Positions 18,074 through 26,833 of a stretch of DNA of 64,000 bases are shown one piece after another. Below the pieces are notes generated by a model. It was given only the letters and a program-made list of their open reading frames with translations. It ran no database searches and was not told where the DNA came from. Where the stretch lies: the NCBI RefSeq assembly GCF_014126615.1, contig NZ_CP059897.1, positions 744,001 to 808,000 of the forward strand, read 5' to 3'. Origin of the DNA: Ciceribacter thiooxidans (lineage in GTDB: Bacteria; Pseudomonadota; Alphaproteobacteria; Rhizobiales; Rhizobiaceae). The position numbers and the translations under genes are program-made. Position 1 is the first letter of the stretch; each line of letters opens with the position of its first letter.

Positions 18074-18116
18074 CCCATTTCGTGATGGGTGTTATTTCTT
18101 GCATCTTGTATCACAA
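18074..18116. promoter_or_regulatory. Candidate LysR operator region
   Basis: The 89-bp divergent space holds CCCAT-TTCGTG-ATGGG (18074-18089) and TTGT-ATC-ACAA (18106-18116). The second fits the T-N11-A style of LysR sites. Assignment is by position and symmetry only. Confidence 0.4.
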
Positions 18117-18155
18117 TAATGGAATGAGCGAGACGACGTCCACCGGAATGAGAAG

Positions 18156-19112
18156 ATGCGCCGTTTCCTCCCTGATACCTTCACAATGCTGCTCTTGGCG
18201 TCAGTGCTCCTGGCCTCTGTCCTGCCGGTCACCGGCGAGGCGCAGGTGTGGATGGCGCTTGCGACGAAGCTCGCCATCGCTCTGCTGTTCTTTCTGCACG
18301 GCGCGCGCCTCTCGCGCGACGTGGTGATCGCCGGCCTGCTGCACTGGAGGCTGCACAGTGTGATCCTGTTTGTAACCTTCGCCATCTTTCCACTTCTCGG
18401 GCTCGCCGCCGGTCTCATGCTGCCGTCATCGCTTCCCGCGGCGCTCTATACCGGACTCCTGTTTCTCTGCGTCTTGCCTTCGACAGTACAGTCCTCGATC
18501 GCATTTACGTCGATGGCCGCTGGCAACGTGCCGGCCGCCATTTGCGCTGCGTCCGCCTCGAATATCCTTGGCATGTTCCTGACGCCGCTTCTCGTCGGCT
18601 TGCTGCTTTCGGCGTCAGGCGGCGGTGGATTTTCGATGACGGCGCTCGAGCAGATCCTGCTGCAGTTGCTGGCGCCCTTCATTCTTGGGCAGATCCTCCA
18701 ACCGTGGATCGGCGACTGGATCCGCGCCCGCAAGAAGCTGCTGGCGCCGGTTGATCGAGGCTCGATCCTGATGGTGGTCTATCTCGCCTTCAGCTCCGCT
18801 GTCGTCGAGGGCCTGTGGCGGACGCTTTCGTTTCAAGATCTCGGCATTGTCGCTATTGTCGACGTCGTCCTCCTCGCAACGGTGCTTGCCGTCACCATGT
18901 TCGGCAGCCGTTTCCTCGGGTTTTCCAGAGAGGACGAAATCACCATCACCTTCTGCGGCTCGAAAAAGAGTCTTGCCAGTGGCGTTCCGATGGCCGGCGC
19001 GATCTTCGCTGGCCAGAGCGTCGGCGCCATCGTCCTGCCCCTTATGTTGTTCCACCAGATCCAGTTGATGGTGTGTGCACTGATTGCCCAACGCTACGCG
19101 CGAAGTGCCTGA
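18156..19112 (+). CDS. Bile acid:sodium symporter family permease (SBF-like)
   Basis: 318 residues with about nine to ten membrane segments. FFLHGARLSRDVV, LPSTVQSSIAFTSMA and FCGSKKSLASGVPMA are typical motifs of the SBF-like subgroup (YfeH/P7 type) of sodium-coupled organic anion transporters. The last motif lies in the cross-over region that binds substrate and sodium. It probably moves an organic acid across the inner membrane. It is regulated in all likelihood by the divergent LysR gene. No enzyme gene is attached to it, and the sequence just after its stop is a decayed recombinase. Confidence 0.85.
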   Translation: MRRFLPDTFTMLLLASVLLASVLPVTGEAQVWMALATKLAIALLFFLHGARLSRDVVIAGLLHWRLHSVILFVTFAIFPLLGLAAGLMLPSSLPAALYTGLLFLCVLPSTVQSSIAFTSMAAGNVPAAICAASASNILGMFLTPLLVGLLLSASGGGGFSMTALEQILLQLLAPFILGQILQPWIGDWIRARKKLLAPVDRGSILMVVYLAFSSAVVEGLWRTLSFQDLGIVAIVDVVLLATVLAVTMFGSRFLGFSREDEITITFCGSKKSLASGVPMAGAIFAGQSVGAIVLPLMLFHQIQLMVCALIAQRYARSA

Positions 19113-19176
19113 CGGCGAACCGACGTGGCGGTTGCTCGTCCCCACGCCGCTTTTAGCTGTGAGACGCCTCTGGTGG

Positions 19177-19557
19177 AATTCCATCCTTTCTATCCAGGAA
19201 GCCATTGTGTTCGCCTTCAACGAGGTTGCCAAACTCGCCAGTGCACGACAGGCCGTGATATGGCCACTTGAGCGGGACTTGGACCTTACCTCCAGATATA
19301 TCAATGGCGACGTCGTCTGGCGCAGACCGACTTGTGCAACCATACTCCAGATGATCGCGAACCCGATCTACGGCGGAGCGTACGTTTGCGGTAAGAGTGG
19401 CTCAGTGCCCCGATACGATGGCGATCTGGAATTCGACTCAAGACGCGTTATGAACGGTTGGCCTTATTCCGGATGCACATGGAGGTTACCTCAGTTCGAA
19501 TGGGCAGAGGAGATCGGCGATGTGTTCAGCGACAACACGCCGGCCAGCCTCCATTAA
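19177..19557 (+). pseudogene. Serine recombinase remnant (middle 'Recombinase' domain)
   Basis: The frame reads IQEAIVFAFNEVAKLASARQ, then WRRPTCATILQMIANPIYGG and AYVCGKSG. This matches the Recombinase domain of large serine recombinases (consensus: VQ.AI..VF.K..ELGSARQ, WRRP.Y.TI..MI.NPIYGGAY..GKTG). The catalytic resolvase domain (YSRVSS region with the active Ser) is missing, and the remaining part ends soon after the match. It is a relic of a mobile element that marks a past insertion or rearrangement point between the BMP/SBF region and the catabolic region. Confidence 0.7.
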
Positions 19558-19586
19558 AATATGTGAGGGGTCCATCTGCATGGTGG

Positions 19587-19615
19587 TGAGAGGCCCCTCG
19601 ATGGGAGGCCTCTCA
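19587..19615 (-). terminator. Stem-loop downstream of orphan binding-protein gene
   Basis: TGAGAGGCC and GGCCTCTCA form a perfect 9-bp stem with an 11-nt loop, 27 bp beyond the stop of the minus-strand binding-protein gene. There is no strong U-run in either direction, but the position fits a transcription end for that single-gene unit. Confidence 0.55.
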
Positions 19616-19642
19616 GTTCTATGCTGAATGTCTGTCGGCGAC

Positions 19643-20764
19643 TTAATCGACTTTGGGCACAAAGCTATAGGTACCGTCAGTCCCCTTTTCCCATTCATAC
19701 ATAATGTAGCCTGGGACCTTGAGATCGCCCTTTTGGTCGAAGGACAAGCTGCCAAGCACGGTCGGGAACGGCCCCTTTGCCTTCATTGCTTCCGCAACTT
19801 CCTCAGGATTGCTGCTACCTGCTGCCTCAGCGGCGCCCGCTATGACCTGCAGAGCAGCGTACGAATAGAGGGTATAGGCTTCAGGGTTGAAGCCGTTCGC
19901 TTTGAACCTCGCAACAAGGTCCTTGTTGGCCGCATCCAGTGTCGGATCCGGCCCGAAGGTATTCAAAGTTCCCGCGACCGCATCACCCGCTATCGAAGCC
20001 AGTTCGTTCGATACGAGACCGTCACCCGCGACAAGCGTTGCCTTCAGTCCCTGATCCTTCGCCTGCCGGATGATGAGTCCAGCTTCCGTATGTAGACCAC
20101 CCCAGAAGATGATCGAAACGCCGCCCTGCTTCATTTTCGCGATAAGTGCGGAAAAATCCTTATCACCGACGTTGATGCCTTCGTACATCACTTCGATGAG
20201 GCCCGCGTCATTCATGACCTTCTTGGTTTGGTCAGCGAGACCTTGCCCATAAGGGGTCTTATCATGGACGATGGCGACGTGAGCATCCTTGAAGTGACTG
20301 GCAATATACTCGCCAGCGACTGCGCCCTGTTGATCGTCACGACCGCAAACACGAAATGTGTTCCACAAGCCCCGCTCCGTATAAACGGGATTTGAGGCAG
20401 CCGGAGTGACTTCGAGGATCCCATTTTCCGCGTAGACTTCGGAAGCTGGGATCGACACACCGGAATTCAAATGTCCGATTACAAATTTGACCCCATCGGC
20501 GACGAATTTGTTGGCAACTGAGATGCCCTGTTTGGGATCGGCGACGTCATCCCCGAGCACGATCTTGATCTGCTCGCCATTGATGCCGCCGTTCGCGTTG
20601 ATGTCCGCGGCGGCCTGTTCAGCTCCCCTTTGCATCTGGGCGCCGAAAGCAGCATTCGCACCTGTTATTGGAGCTCCGATGCCCACGAGAATTTCGGCTC
20701 GTGCTCCTCCGGCGATCATTATCATCGCCATCAATGACGCTGTCGAAAATAGTCCTCTTTTCAT
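19643..20764 (-). CDS. Orphan branched-chain amino acid type ABC substrate-binding protein (LivJ/LivK-like)
   Basis: 373 residues. Signal peptide ends near GGARA; the mature start [20 protein letters not shown], and [13 protein letters not shown] and [12 protein letters not shown] mark the Leu/Ile/Val-binding family. Unlike the first such protein in the window, it has no permease or ATPase genes beside it. It may deliver ligand to a membrane complex encoded elsewhere. TTTCTTCCTCCC on the plus strand upstream gives a strong GGGAGGAAG ribosome site. A hairpin follows the gene. Confidence 0.9.
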   Translation of the reverse strand: MKRGLFSTASLMAMIMIAGGARAEILVGIGAPITGANAAFGAQMQRGAEQAAADINANGGINGEQIKIVLGDDVADPKQGISVANKFVADGVKFVIGHLNSGVSIPASEVYAENGILEVTPAASNPVYTERGLWNTFRVCGRDDQQGAVAGEYIASHFKDAHVAIVHDKTPYGQGLADQTKKVMNDAGLIEVMYEGINVGDKDFSALIAKMKQGGVSIIFWGGLHTEAGLIIRQAKDQGLKATLVAGDGLVSNELASIAGDAVAGTLNTFGPDPTLDAANKDLVARFKANGFNPEAYTLYSYAALQVIAGAAEAAGSSNPEEVAEAMKAKGPFPTVLGSLSFDQKGDLKVPGYIMYEWEKGTDGTYSFVPKVD

Positions 20765-21076
20765 TTCTTCCTCCCATGAAGTGGACGTAAGTCAAAAAAG
20801 CGGCGCGCCCACTGTGCCGCCGTATTGGGTTGAGCAATCGTTGGCGCAACCAAGCAACTAGCGGGTATTCCCCATGTGAACGGTCGAGTTTGCTGGTGTC
20901 GTCAGTAGTAGTTATTGTCCATTTGGCTGGTGCCGCATTAGCGAAGGACAATTATCGAATCCACGATAGTTCGTGCTGCCCGCCTTCGGCGGTGGCCTTA
21001 CCTCTCCGCCTCCCGGCCCAGCGATCACACGTCAGGCCACCAAGCACTCGTGATCGTGTGTCTATGTAGGCCGGCA
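20765..21076. other. Intergenic region without a gene
   Basis: 312 bp between two minus-strand genes. It must carry the promoter of the orphan binding-protein gene (start 20764). I see no ORF with family features, no clear hairpin and no good copy of the 16-bp palindrome found elsewhere in this region. Confidence 0.5.
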
Positions 21077-22588
21077 TCACGCCACATGGCTCCGCACCGA
21101 TGCTCGGTCCACCTTTCCGTTGTTGAGACGCGGCAGCATCGGGACGATGTCGAATGATTTCGGGATCTTGTAGTTGGCGAGCGCCGCCGCGCAATGCTGC
21201 CTGAGGACCTCAGCCGTGACCATGGCACCCGGCTTGCACTCGATCGCGCAGCGTACCGCCTCCCCATAGACATCGTCAGGCGCGCCATAGACGACGACCT
21301 CGGCGACTGATTCATGCGTCTCGATTACTGCCTCGACTTCGCGCGGGTAGACGTTGTAGCCACCAGATTTGATCATTTCACGCAAGCGACCCTTGAGCGA
21401 GATATTGCCGTCGGGCCGTCGGGCCGCAAGATCACCCGTCTTCAGCCAGCCGTCGGCCGTGAAGGCCTCGCGGGTTGCTTTCTCATCCCCCCAGTAGGAT
21501 CGTAGCACGCAGGTGCCGCGTGCCTGGATTTCGCCGGTCTCGCCTATCGTGCAGATCCCGCCGCTTTCGTCGGCGATTCGCGTCTCAAACCGCGGATCGA
21601 ACTTGCCGATCGTGTTGAGAAGGACTTCATCCGGGTCGGCGTCATCCGAATAGGCAACTGAGCTCATCACCTCAGTCTGCCCATATTCGACGAATACTTT
21701 AGCGCCTATCGACCGCAGTGCGGCAAGCGTCGGAGCAGATACCGCGCCCCCGCCGATACAGATCGAGCGCAAGGAGGAAAGGTCGCGGTTGGCGAAATCC
21801 GGATGGTTCACTGCCAGCGTGAACATTGCGGGCACCTGCAACCATGTCTGAGCTCGCTCACGCTCGATCAACGCGAGAACGCCTGCGGGATCGAATTTCG
21901 CCTGAAATATCAGCGTGCCTCCGCCCACCAGGCATCCCATCGTCGTGTTCATGATGGCACCAACGTGATTGATCGGCAGGTTCGAAATGTATCGTCGCGG
22001 TTCGCCGTCGAGGTGGTCGTATTGACCAATTGCCGCCCCAATCAGCCCGTCATGATGGAGGGCAGCCCCTTTTGGCTTCCCCGTAGATCCGGATGTAAAG
22101 ACGATGACGGCGACGTCCATGCGACCGGCAGGACTCTTTCGCGCAGCTGCCGACGCCGGCATGGCGGCGACATCGGGCGCGGAAAGGACCGCTACGCATC
22201 CTGCGGCGGCATGCGCGCGGCCGGCCAGATCGTGTTCGTTGGGTGCCTCGGCGTGAAGCAGGACCTTTGGCTCGGTTACCTTGAGAACGTGAGATATCTC
22301 ATCCGAAGAATAGCGTGGATTGACACCAACGTAAATTGCGCCGAGACGCGAAGCCGCCATCAGCAGCAGGAGATAGTCGATCCCCGGGGCGGCGAGAAGG
22401 GCGACGCGGTCGCCTTGTTGAACTCCCTTGTCTTCAAGCCAGTCGCAATATCTATCAACAAGCTGATTTATCTCGATATATGTCACTCTTCTGTCGCCCT
22501 CGACGGCGACTTCGGCCCCGGAATTGGAGGTGGCATAATGATCAAGAACAGCATCAAGTGTACCGAAGCCGGGAAGAGAAGAGGGCAT
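21077..22588 (-). CDS. AMP-forming acyl-CoA ligase (first)
   Basis: 503 residues of the ANL superfamily. The P-loop FTSGSTGKPKG, YGQTE, LKTGD and the hinge/C-domain motif KSGGYNVYPREVE are all present, as is the final catalytic Lys region LNNGKVDR. It activates a carboxylic acid with ATP to the acyl-adenylate and then the CoA thioester. No narrow substrate is readable. It is divergent from an alpha/beta hydrolase gene, and the space between them holds a copy of the 16-bp palindrome shared with the TetR and TRAP promoters. Confidence 0.88.
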   Translation of the reverse strand: MPSSLPGFGTLDAVLDHYATSNSGAEVAVEGDRRVTYIEINQLVDRYCDWLEDKGVQQGDRVALLAAPGIDYLLLLMAASRLGAIYVGVNPRYSSDEISHVLKVTEPKVLLHAEAPNEHDLAGRAHAAAGCVAVLSAPDVAAMPASAAARKSPAGRMDVAVIVFTSGSTGKPKGAALHHDGLIGAAIGQYDHLDGEPRRYISNLPINHVGAIMNTTMGCLVGGGTLIFQAKFDPAGVLALIERERAQTWLQVPAMFTLAVNHPDFANRDLSSLRSICIGGGAVSAPTLAALRSIGAKVFVEYGQTEVMSSVAYSDDADPDEVLLNTIGKFDPRFETRIADESGGICTIGETGEIQARGTCVLRSYWGDEKATREAFTADGWLKTGDLAARRPDGNISLKGRLREMIKSGGYNVYPREVEAVIETHESVAEVVVYGAPDDVYGEAVRCAIECKPGAMVTAEVLRQHCAAALANYKIPKSFDIVPMLPRLNNGKVDRASVRSHVA

Positions 22589-22647
22589 TGATGATCAACC
22601 TTATTGACTACGCTCGATTGGAGTTTCCGATTGACGGCTCTCAATAA

Positions 22648-22663
22648 TTAACATAGTTGTAAA
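22648..22663. promoter_or_regulatory. Candidate TetR operator, site A
   Basis: TTAACATAGTTGTAAA; on the other strand TTTACAACTATGTTAA. It matches sites B (28510) and C (29291) in at least 12 of 16 positions. It lies between the divergent ligase and alpha/beta hydrolase genes, 60 bp from one start and 43 bp from the other. Confidence 0.6.
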
Positions 22664-22705
22664 AATCATACAAGCCGTATTGTCTCGCTGACTGAGGAGG
22701 TGGCG

Positions 22706-23518
22706 ATGTCTCTGATGCATATCAATGGCGCGGATCTGTTCGTTGAAGAATTCGGGACCGGCGACCCGGTCATCTTTACACACGCCTTGTTTTTCAATGG
22801 CCGTATGTACGAACGTCAGATCGAACGTATTGCGGCGCGCTACCGGTGCATAACGGTCGACTGGCGCGGCATGGGCCGTAGTGGCAAGCCGCTCGGCGGC
22901 TATGACGTCGACAACCTCTGTCACGACGTGATCGGCGTCGCCGACAGGCTGGGCCTCGATCGCTTCCACTGGGTCGGCATGTCGGTTGGCGGCGTGACGG
23001 GCATCAGGATCGCCGCCCAGATGCCGCAGCGGATCAGATCGCTGGCGATCGGCGGTGCGTCCGCCGAGGCCGAACCGATCGAGAAGGTCGTGAAATACGA
23101 AAAGCTGCTCCTCGACGGCTTTGCTCAAGACCCGGCGAGCGTCGTCGATGGGCTTCTCCCCATTCTCTACGGCGAGCCCTTCCGCACGGATCCGGCGCGC
23201 GCCGACGTGCTGGCCCGCGAGCGCCAGCTGATTCTGTCGAATGACGGCCCGGCCGTTGCCCGCGCATCCGCGCCGATCCTGCGCCGGGTCGATATCCGCC
23301 ACATGCTGCCGCATGTGGGCAGTCCGACCTACGTCTTCTGTGGCGCGCTCGACGGGGCGAATCCCCCGGAGAAGTCGAGGACAATCGCCGCTGGGATTTC
23401 CGGAAGCCTTTTTGAAGTATTCGATGGCGTCGGTCACCAGCCCAATGTTGAAGCCCCGGAGCTTCTCGCCGATCGCCTGCTTGCGCATCTCGACCGGGTT
23501 TCAGGAGGAGCGCCCTAG
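22706..23518 (+). CDS. Alpha/beta hydrolase
   Basis: 270 residues from ATG 22706, which has GAGGAGG five bases upstream; the GTG at 22700 overlaps that SD. Nucleophile elbow GMSVGG with Ser93, oxyanion region THALFFNG and the late His in GVGHQPNVEAP are visible. The acid is likely the Asp in CGALDG. The WRGMGRSGKP segment is typical of 3-oxoadipate enol-lactonase-like and haloperoxidase-like hydrolases. It probably cleaves an ester, lactone or amide in the same pathway as the divergent ligase. Confidence 0.82.
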   Translation: MSLMHINGADLFVEEFGTGDPVIFTHALFFNGRMYERQIERIAARYRCITVDWRGMGRSGKPLGGYDVDNLCHDVIGVADRLGLDRFHWVGMSVGGVTGIRIAAQMPQRIRSLAIGGASAEAEPIEKVVKYEKLLLDGFAQDPASVVDGLLPILYGEPFRTDPARADVLARERQLILSNDGPAVARASAPILRRVDIRHMLPHVGSPTYVFCGALDGANPPEKSRTIAAGISGSLFEVFDGVGHQPNVEAPELLADRLLAHLDRVSGGAP

Positions 23519-23699
23519 GCTGCGCGCGTCGCACCGAGGATTATCCACCGCTTCGCGACGGGCACGACACAATCGCGCGTCGTCGAGATCGACCTCGAGG
23601 CGGAACCCCGGGCCTGTCGGACATGCCGAAGCGCAGGCGGCCAGCGCAGATTGTCAGGCTCGACGCGTTTCTGGGCCGCTTCTTTGACCGGAGAAGTCG

Positions 23700-24848
23700 A
23701 TGCATTTAACGAACCAGGATCTGATCGAACTCGTGGAGTGGCGACGGAAATTGCATATGACGCCGGAAATATCCGGCGAGGAAACCGAGACCGCACGGGA
23801 GGTCGAAATCGCCCTCGCGGCGACCAGTCCGGATCGCATTGTCACCGATCTGGGCGGGCATGGCGTCGCTGCCATCTATGGTGGTTTCGAACCGGGACCG
23901 TCGGTGATGTTCCGGGCCGAACTCGATGGCCTGGCGATCGAGGACATGTCGGATGTCGCTTACCGGTCGCGCATTCCGGGGCGGGGACACCAATGCGGCC
24001 ATGATGGCCACATGGCGACGCTGATGGCGCTGGCGCGCGGCCTCTCTCGCAAACGCCCGAAGCGAGGCCGCGTAATTCTCATGTTCCAGCCGGCGGAGGA
24101 GAACGGCGCCGGCGCCGCTGCCGTCGTCGCGGACCAGCGCTACGCCACGATCAAGCCGGATTTTGCCTTCGCCTATCACAACATGCCGGGAATGGCGCTG
24201 GGGCGGGTAGCCTTGGTTGATGGTCCCATTACATGCGCCTCGCGGGGGATGCGTATTGCCTTTACCGGGCGGACCGCGCATGCATCCATGCCGGAAACAG
24301 GTCTTTCGCCAGTGCCGTCCTTGCTGCGGTTGTTGCCGGCGCTCGAGGGCCTGTCGTCCGGCGAGCCTCACTCCCCCGATTTCGCCATGACGACGGTCAC
24401 CCACATCGAGGCGGGCGAACGCGTGTTCGGCATAGCGCCCGGTTGTGGCGAAATCTGGCTGACGCTTCGCACGCTCGCAGACGCCCGCATGGAGAAACTT
24501 CGGCTGGACGCCGAAAGGATTGCGCATGAGGCGGCAGCCGCCGGTCTTGCTGTGGAGATCAACTACGACAACATCTTCGCCGATTGCGTCAACGATCCGG
24601 AAGCCGTCCACTATCTCGGGCGCGCACTGGACGATGAACACATCGCTTACGATTCGGGTGACCTTCCGCTAAGGGGCTCCGAAGACTTCGGCGGTTTCGG
24701 AAAAGACGGAACGAAGATCGCGATGTTTCTTCTCGGCGCCGGCGAGAACCGCCCCCACCTTCACAATCCAGATTACGACGTCCCCGATGAACTGATTGGC
24801 ATCGGTGCACGCATCTTCGATCGGGTCGTGCGCGGCATGCTTGGCTGA
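23700..24848 (+). CDS. M20 family amidohydrolase (first)
   Basis: 382 residues. Metal-site motifs GHQCGHDGHMA, FQPAEENGAGA, AYHNMPGM and GSEDFGGFG fit the M20D subgroup (hippurate hydrolase, N-acyl amino acid and indole-acetyl amino acid hydrolases), which use two metals to cleave N-acyl amide bonds. A dimerisation domain is inserted after residue 180. GGAGAAG precedes the ATG. It follows the alpha/beta hydrolase by 181 bp in the same direction. A second M20 enzyme is encoded at 40.97 kb. Confidence 0.88.
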   Translation: MHLTNQDLIELVEWRRKLHMTPEISGEETETAREVEIALAATSPDRIVTDLGGHGVAAIYGGFEPGPSVMFRAELDGLAIEDMSDVAYRSRIPGRGHQCGHDGHMATLMALARGLSRKRPKRGRVILMFQPAEENGAGAAAVVADQRYATIKPDFAFAYHNMPGMALGRVALVDGPITCASRGMRIAFTGRTAHASMPETGLSPVPSLLRLLPALEGLSSGEPHSPDFAMTTVTHIEAGERVFGIAPGCGEIWLTLRTLADARMEKLRLDAERIAHEAAAAGLAVEINYDNIFADCVNDPEAVHYLGRALDDEHIAYDSGDLPLRGSEDFGGFGKDGTKIAMFLLGAGENRPHLHNPDYDVPDELIGIGARIFDRVVRGMLG

Positions 24849-25255
24849 CGAATCTCCCGCCATCCGGCTCGCCGCTGAACGACCGACACGCGAAAAGAGC
24901 AGTCTGTCATCCTAAATCGTCCATCGAGGACGGGATTTCCTGCTGGACCAGGCCCTTCGGCCCCGATGCTGTGGTCTACGCTCCTCAGGGTTTTGAGGAT
25001 GTGAAATCGGACGTGGCAACCATCGTTCTCGATAGAGGCGGTACGGCATGCGCAGAGGCGGTTGCCCCGCTGGACGAACTGCGCAACAGCACCGCCGTGG
25101 GCGCACACGGCAGCAACGGCGCCGCATTGGTGTGTAGGTTCAAAACGACACGCGTTTTGACTTGCGACTTCGGAAAGCGCAGGCGAACCGGCAGGGTTCA
25201 TGATGAAGCGTGGTCCCCGAGGTCTCGCCCGGGGACGAACAAGTTGCCCGCACCG
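24849..25255. other. Convergent intergenic region without a gene
   Basis: 407 bp between the ends of two converging genes. The open frames here have no family features. The only structure I see is the hairpin at 25213-25236. Confidence 0.5.
25213..25236 (-). terminator. Stem-loop downstream of gamma-glutamyltransferase gene
   Basis: GTCCCCG and CGGGGAC pair perfectly over 7 bp around a 10-nt loop, about 20 bp past the stop of the minus-strand gene. No T-run. Confidence 0.45.
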
Positions 25256-26833
25256 TCAGATTACGGCAGCACAGCCGTCGCGGCGCGATTCCGTTCCCGC
25301 CTCATAACCGTCGTCACGTCGCACGATGGCCTGCGCGGCTCCGAACTGATAGTCCCAACGTGGTTGCCGGACGACCTGGTGTCCGCGCCGACAGAGATCC
25401 GAGACCAGTGCCTCCGGCAGATCTTCCTCGACCATGAGCGTTCCATCGTCTGCGATGCGCCAGCGCGGCGCGTCGATCGCCGCCTGCACGTTCTCGCCGC
25501 GTGCGAGGAGGCGGGCGGCGATCTGGACATGGCCTTGCGGCTGCATTCCGCCCCCCATGACGCCGAAGGCCGCCAGCGGACGACCGTTGCGCGTCATGAA
25601 CCCCGGAATGATGGTGTTGAACGGTCGCTTGCATGGCCTCGCCTCATTCGGATGGCCCTTTTCGAAAACAAAGCAGGAGCCCCGATTGTGCAGCGAGATG
25701 CCCGTGCCGGGCACGACAAGGCCAGACCCGAAGCCGCGGTAGTTCGACTGGATCAGTGAAACCATCATGCCCTCGTGATCGGCGGCGCAAAGGTAGACAG
25801 TACCCCATCCTTCGTTCGCGATGGGATCGGCCGGCCGTGCCCGCTCCGGATCGATGCCGCTGGCAAGCCTATCGAGGACCGCGCCGTCGAGAAGTGCTGC
25901 AGGTTCCATCCGCATCGATTGTGGGTCGCCCACCGTTCGGGCGACGACCTCGCGCGCACGCCGTGTCGCTTCTATCTCGACATGGAGGTCGGTTGCAGCG
26001 TCGCGGCCAAAGCCGATGCGCTCGATCAAGGCGAGCGCGATGAGGGCCGTCAGCCCCTGTCCGTTGGGCGGAAGCTCGTGGATCGTGGCGCCCGCGAAAT
26101 CGACCGACATCGGTTCGACCCACTCGGCAGCGTGGTCCTCCAAGTCGCCCTTGCGCATCGACCCTCCGGTTTCTTCGGCAAACGCCACGATCTGACTTGC
26201 AAGACGTCCGCGATAGAACGAGTCCGCTCCTTCCTGTGCGAGGCACCGAAGCGAAGAGGCGAGGTACGGATTGCGGAAACACGCGCCAGGCTCTGGCGCG
26301 CGGCCATTGGGGAGGAACATCTCCGCAAAGCCCGGTACGTCACGGAACCAGTTGGCCTGCATGGCCCAGTGTAGGGCAACAACGTGCGGGACGAGGAAGC
26401 CGTCCGTTGCGTAACGGATCGCGGTTTCGAACAGATCTGCCCAAGCCAGACGACCGAAACGCGAATGCAAAGCCTCCCATCCGCGTACCTGGCCGGGCAC
26501 GGTGACCGTGTCCCAGCCCGTCATTGGCATCGTGCCTGCCCCGGCGAGACGCTCGGGCTGCCAGGCCCGCGCCGACCGTCCGGAACTGTTGAGGCCGTGG
26601 AGATTTGCTCCGTCATGGACGAGGGCGAACAAGTCGCCGCCGAGTCCGTTCATTGTCGGCTCGACCACCGTCAGGGTTATCGCGGTGGCAAGAGCGGCGT
26701 CGACGGCGTTGCCGCCGGCGGCAAGAGCGGCTATGCCGGCCTGTGCAGCCAGCGGCTGGCTGGTGGCAACGGAGGCGGTGCCGAACTGCGCGACCCGTCG
26801 GGAAGCATAGGGGAAACACGTGTCGAGGCTCAT
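25256..26833 (-). CDS. Gamma-glutamyltransferase/acylase family protein (Ntn hydrolase)
   Basis: 525 residues. N-terminal ATSQPLAAQAGIAALAAGGN and EPTMNGLGGDLF, and later FNTIIPGFM and MGGGMQPQGH, identify the family. Such proteins cleave themselves before a catalytic Thr; the candidate here is Thr345 in EGWGTVYLCA. There is no signal peptide, so it is probably cytoplasmic, unlike the classical periplasmic glutathione enzyme, and may act as an acylase on a gamma-glutamyl or other amide. It overlaps the preceding acyl-CoA ligase gene by 4 bp, which ties the two functions together. Confidence 0.85.
   Translation of the reverse strand: MSLDTCFPYASRRVAQFGTASVATSQPLAAQAGIAALAAGGNAVDAALATAITLTVVEPTMNGLGGDLFALVHDGANLHGLNSSGRSARAWQPERLAGAGTMPMTGWDTVTVPGQVRGWEALHSRFGRLAWADLFETAIRYATDGFLVPHVVALHWAMQANWFRDVPGFAEMFLPNGRAPEPGACFRNPYLASSLRCLAQEGADSFYRGRLASQIVAFAEETGGSMRKGDLEDHAAEWVEPMSVDFAGATIHELPPNGQGLTALIALALIERIGFGRDAATDLHVEIEATRRAREVVARTVGDPQSMRMEPAALLDGAVLDRLASGIDPERARPADPIANEGWGTVYLCAADHEGMMVSLIQSNYRGFGSGLVVPGTGISLHNRGSCFVFEKGHPNEARPCKRPFNTIIPGFMTRNGRPLAAFGVMGGGMQPQGHVQIAARLLARGENVQAAIDAPRWRIADDGTLMVEEDLPEALVSDLCRRGHQVVRQPRWDYQFGAAQAIVRRDDGYEAGTESRRDGCAAVI

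Noticed and set aside
20945..20960. Possible fourth copy of the TetR palindrome upstream of the orphan binding-protein gene
   Set aside because: Only about 10 of 16 positions agree and the symmetry is lost, so it is not better than chance.
24971..25759. Open frame of 262 codons on the plus strand
   Set aside because: Most of it is antisense to the gamma-glutamyltransferase gene and the protein shows no recognisable features.
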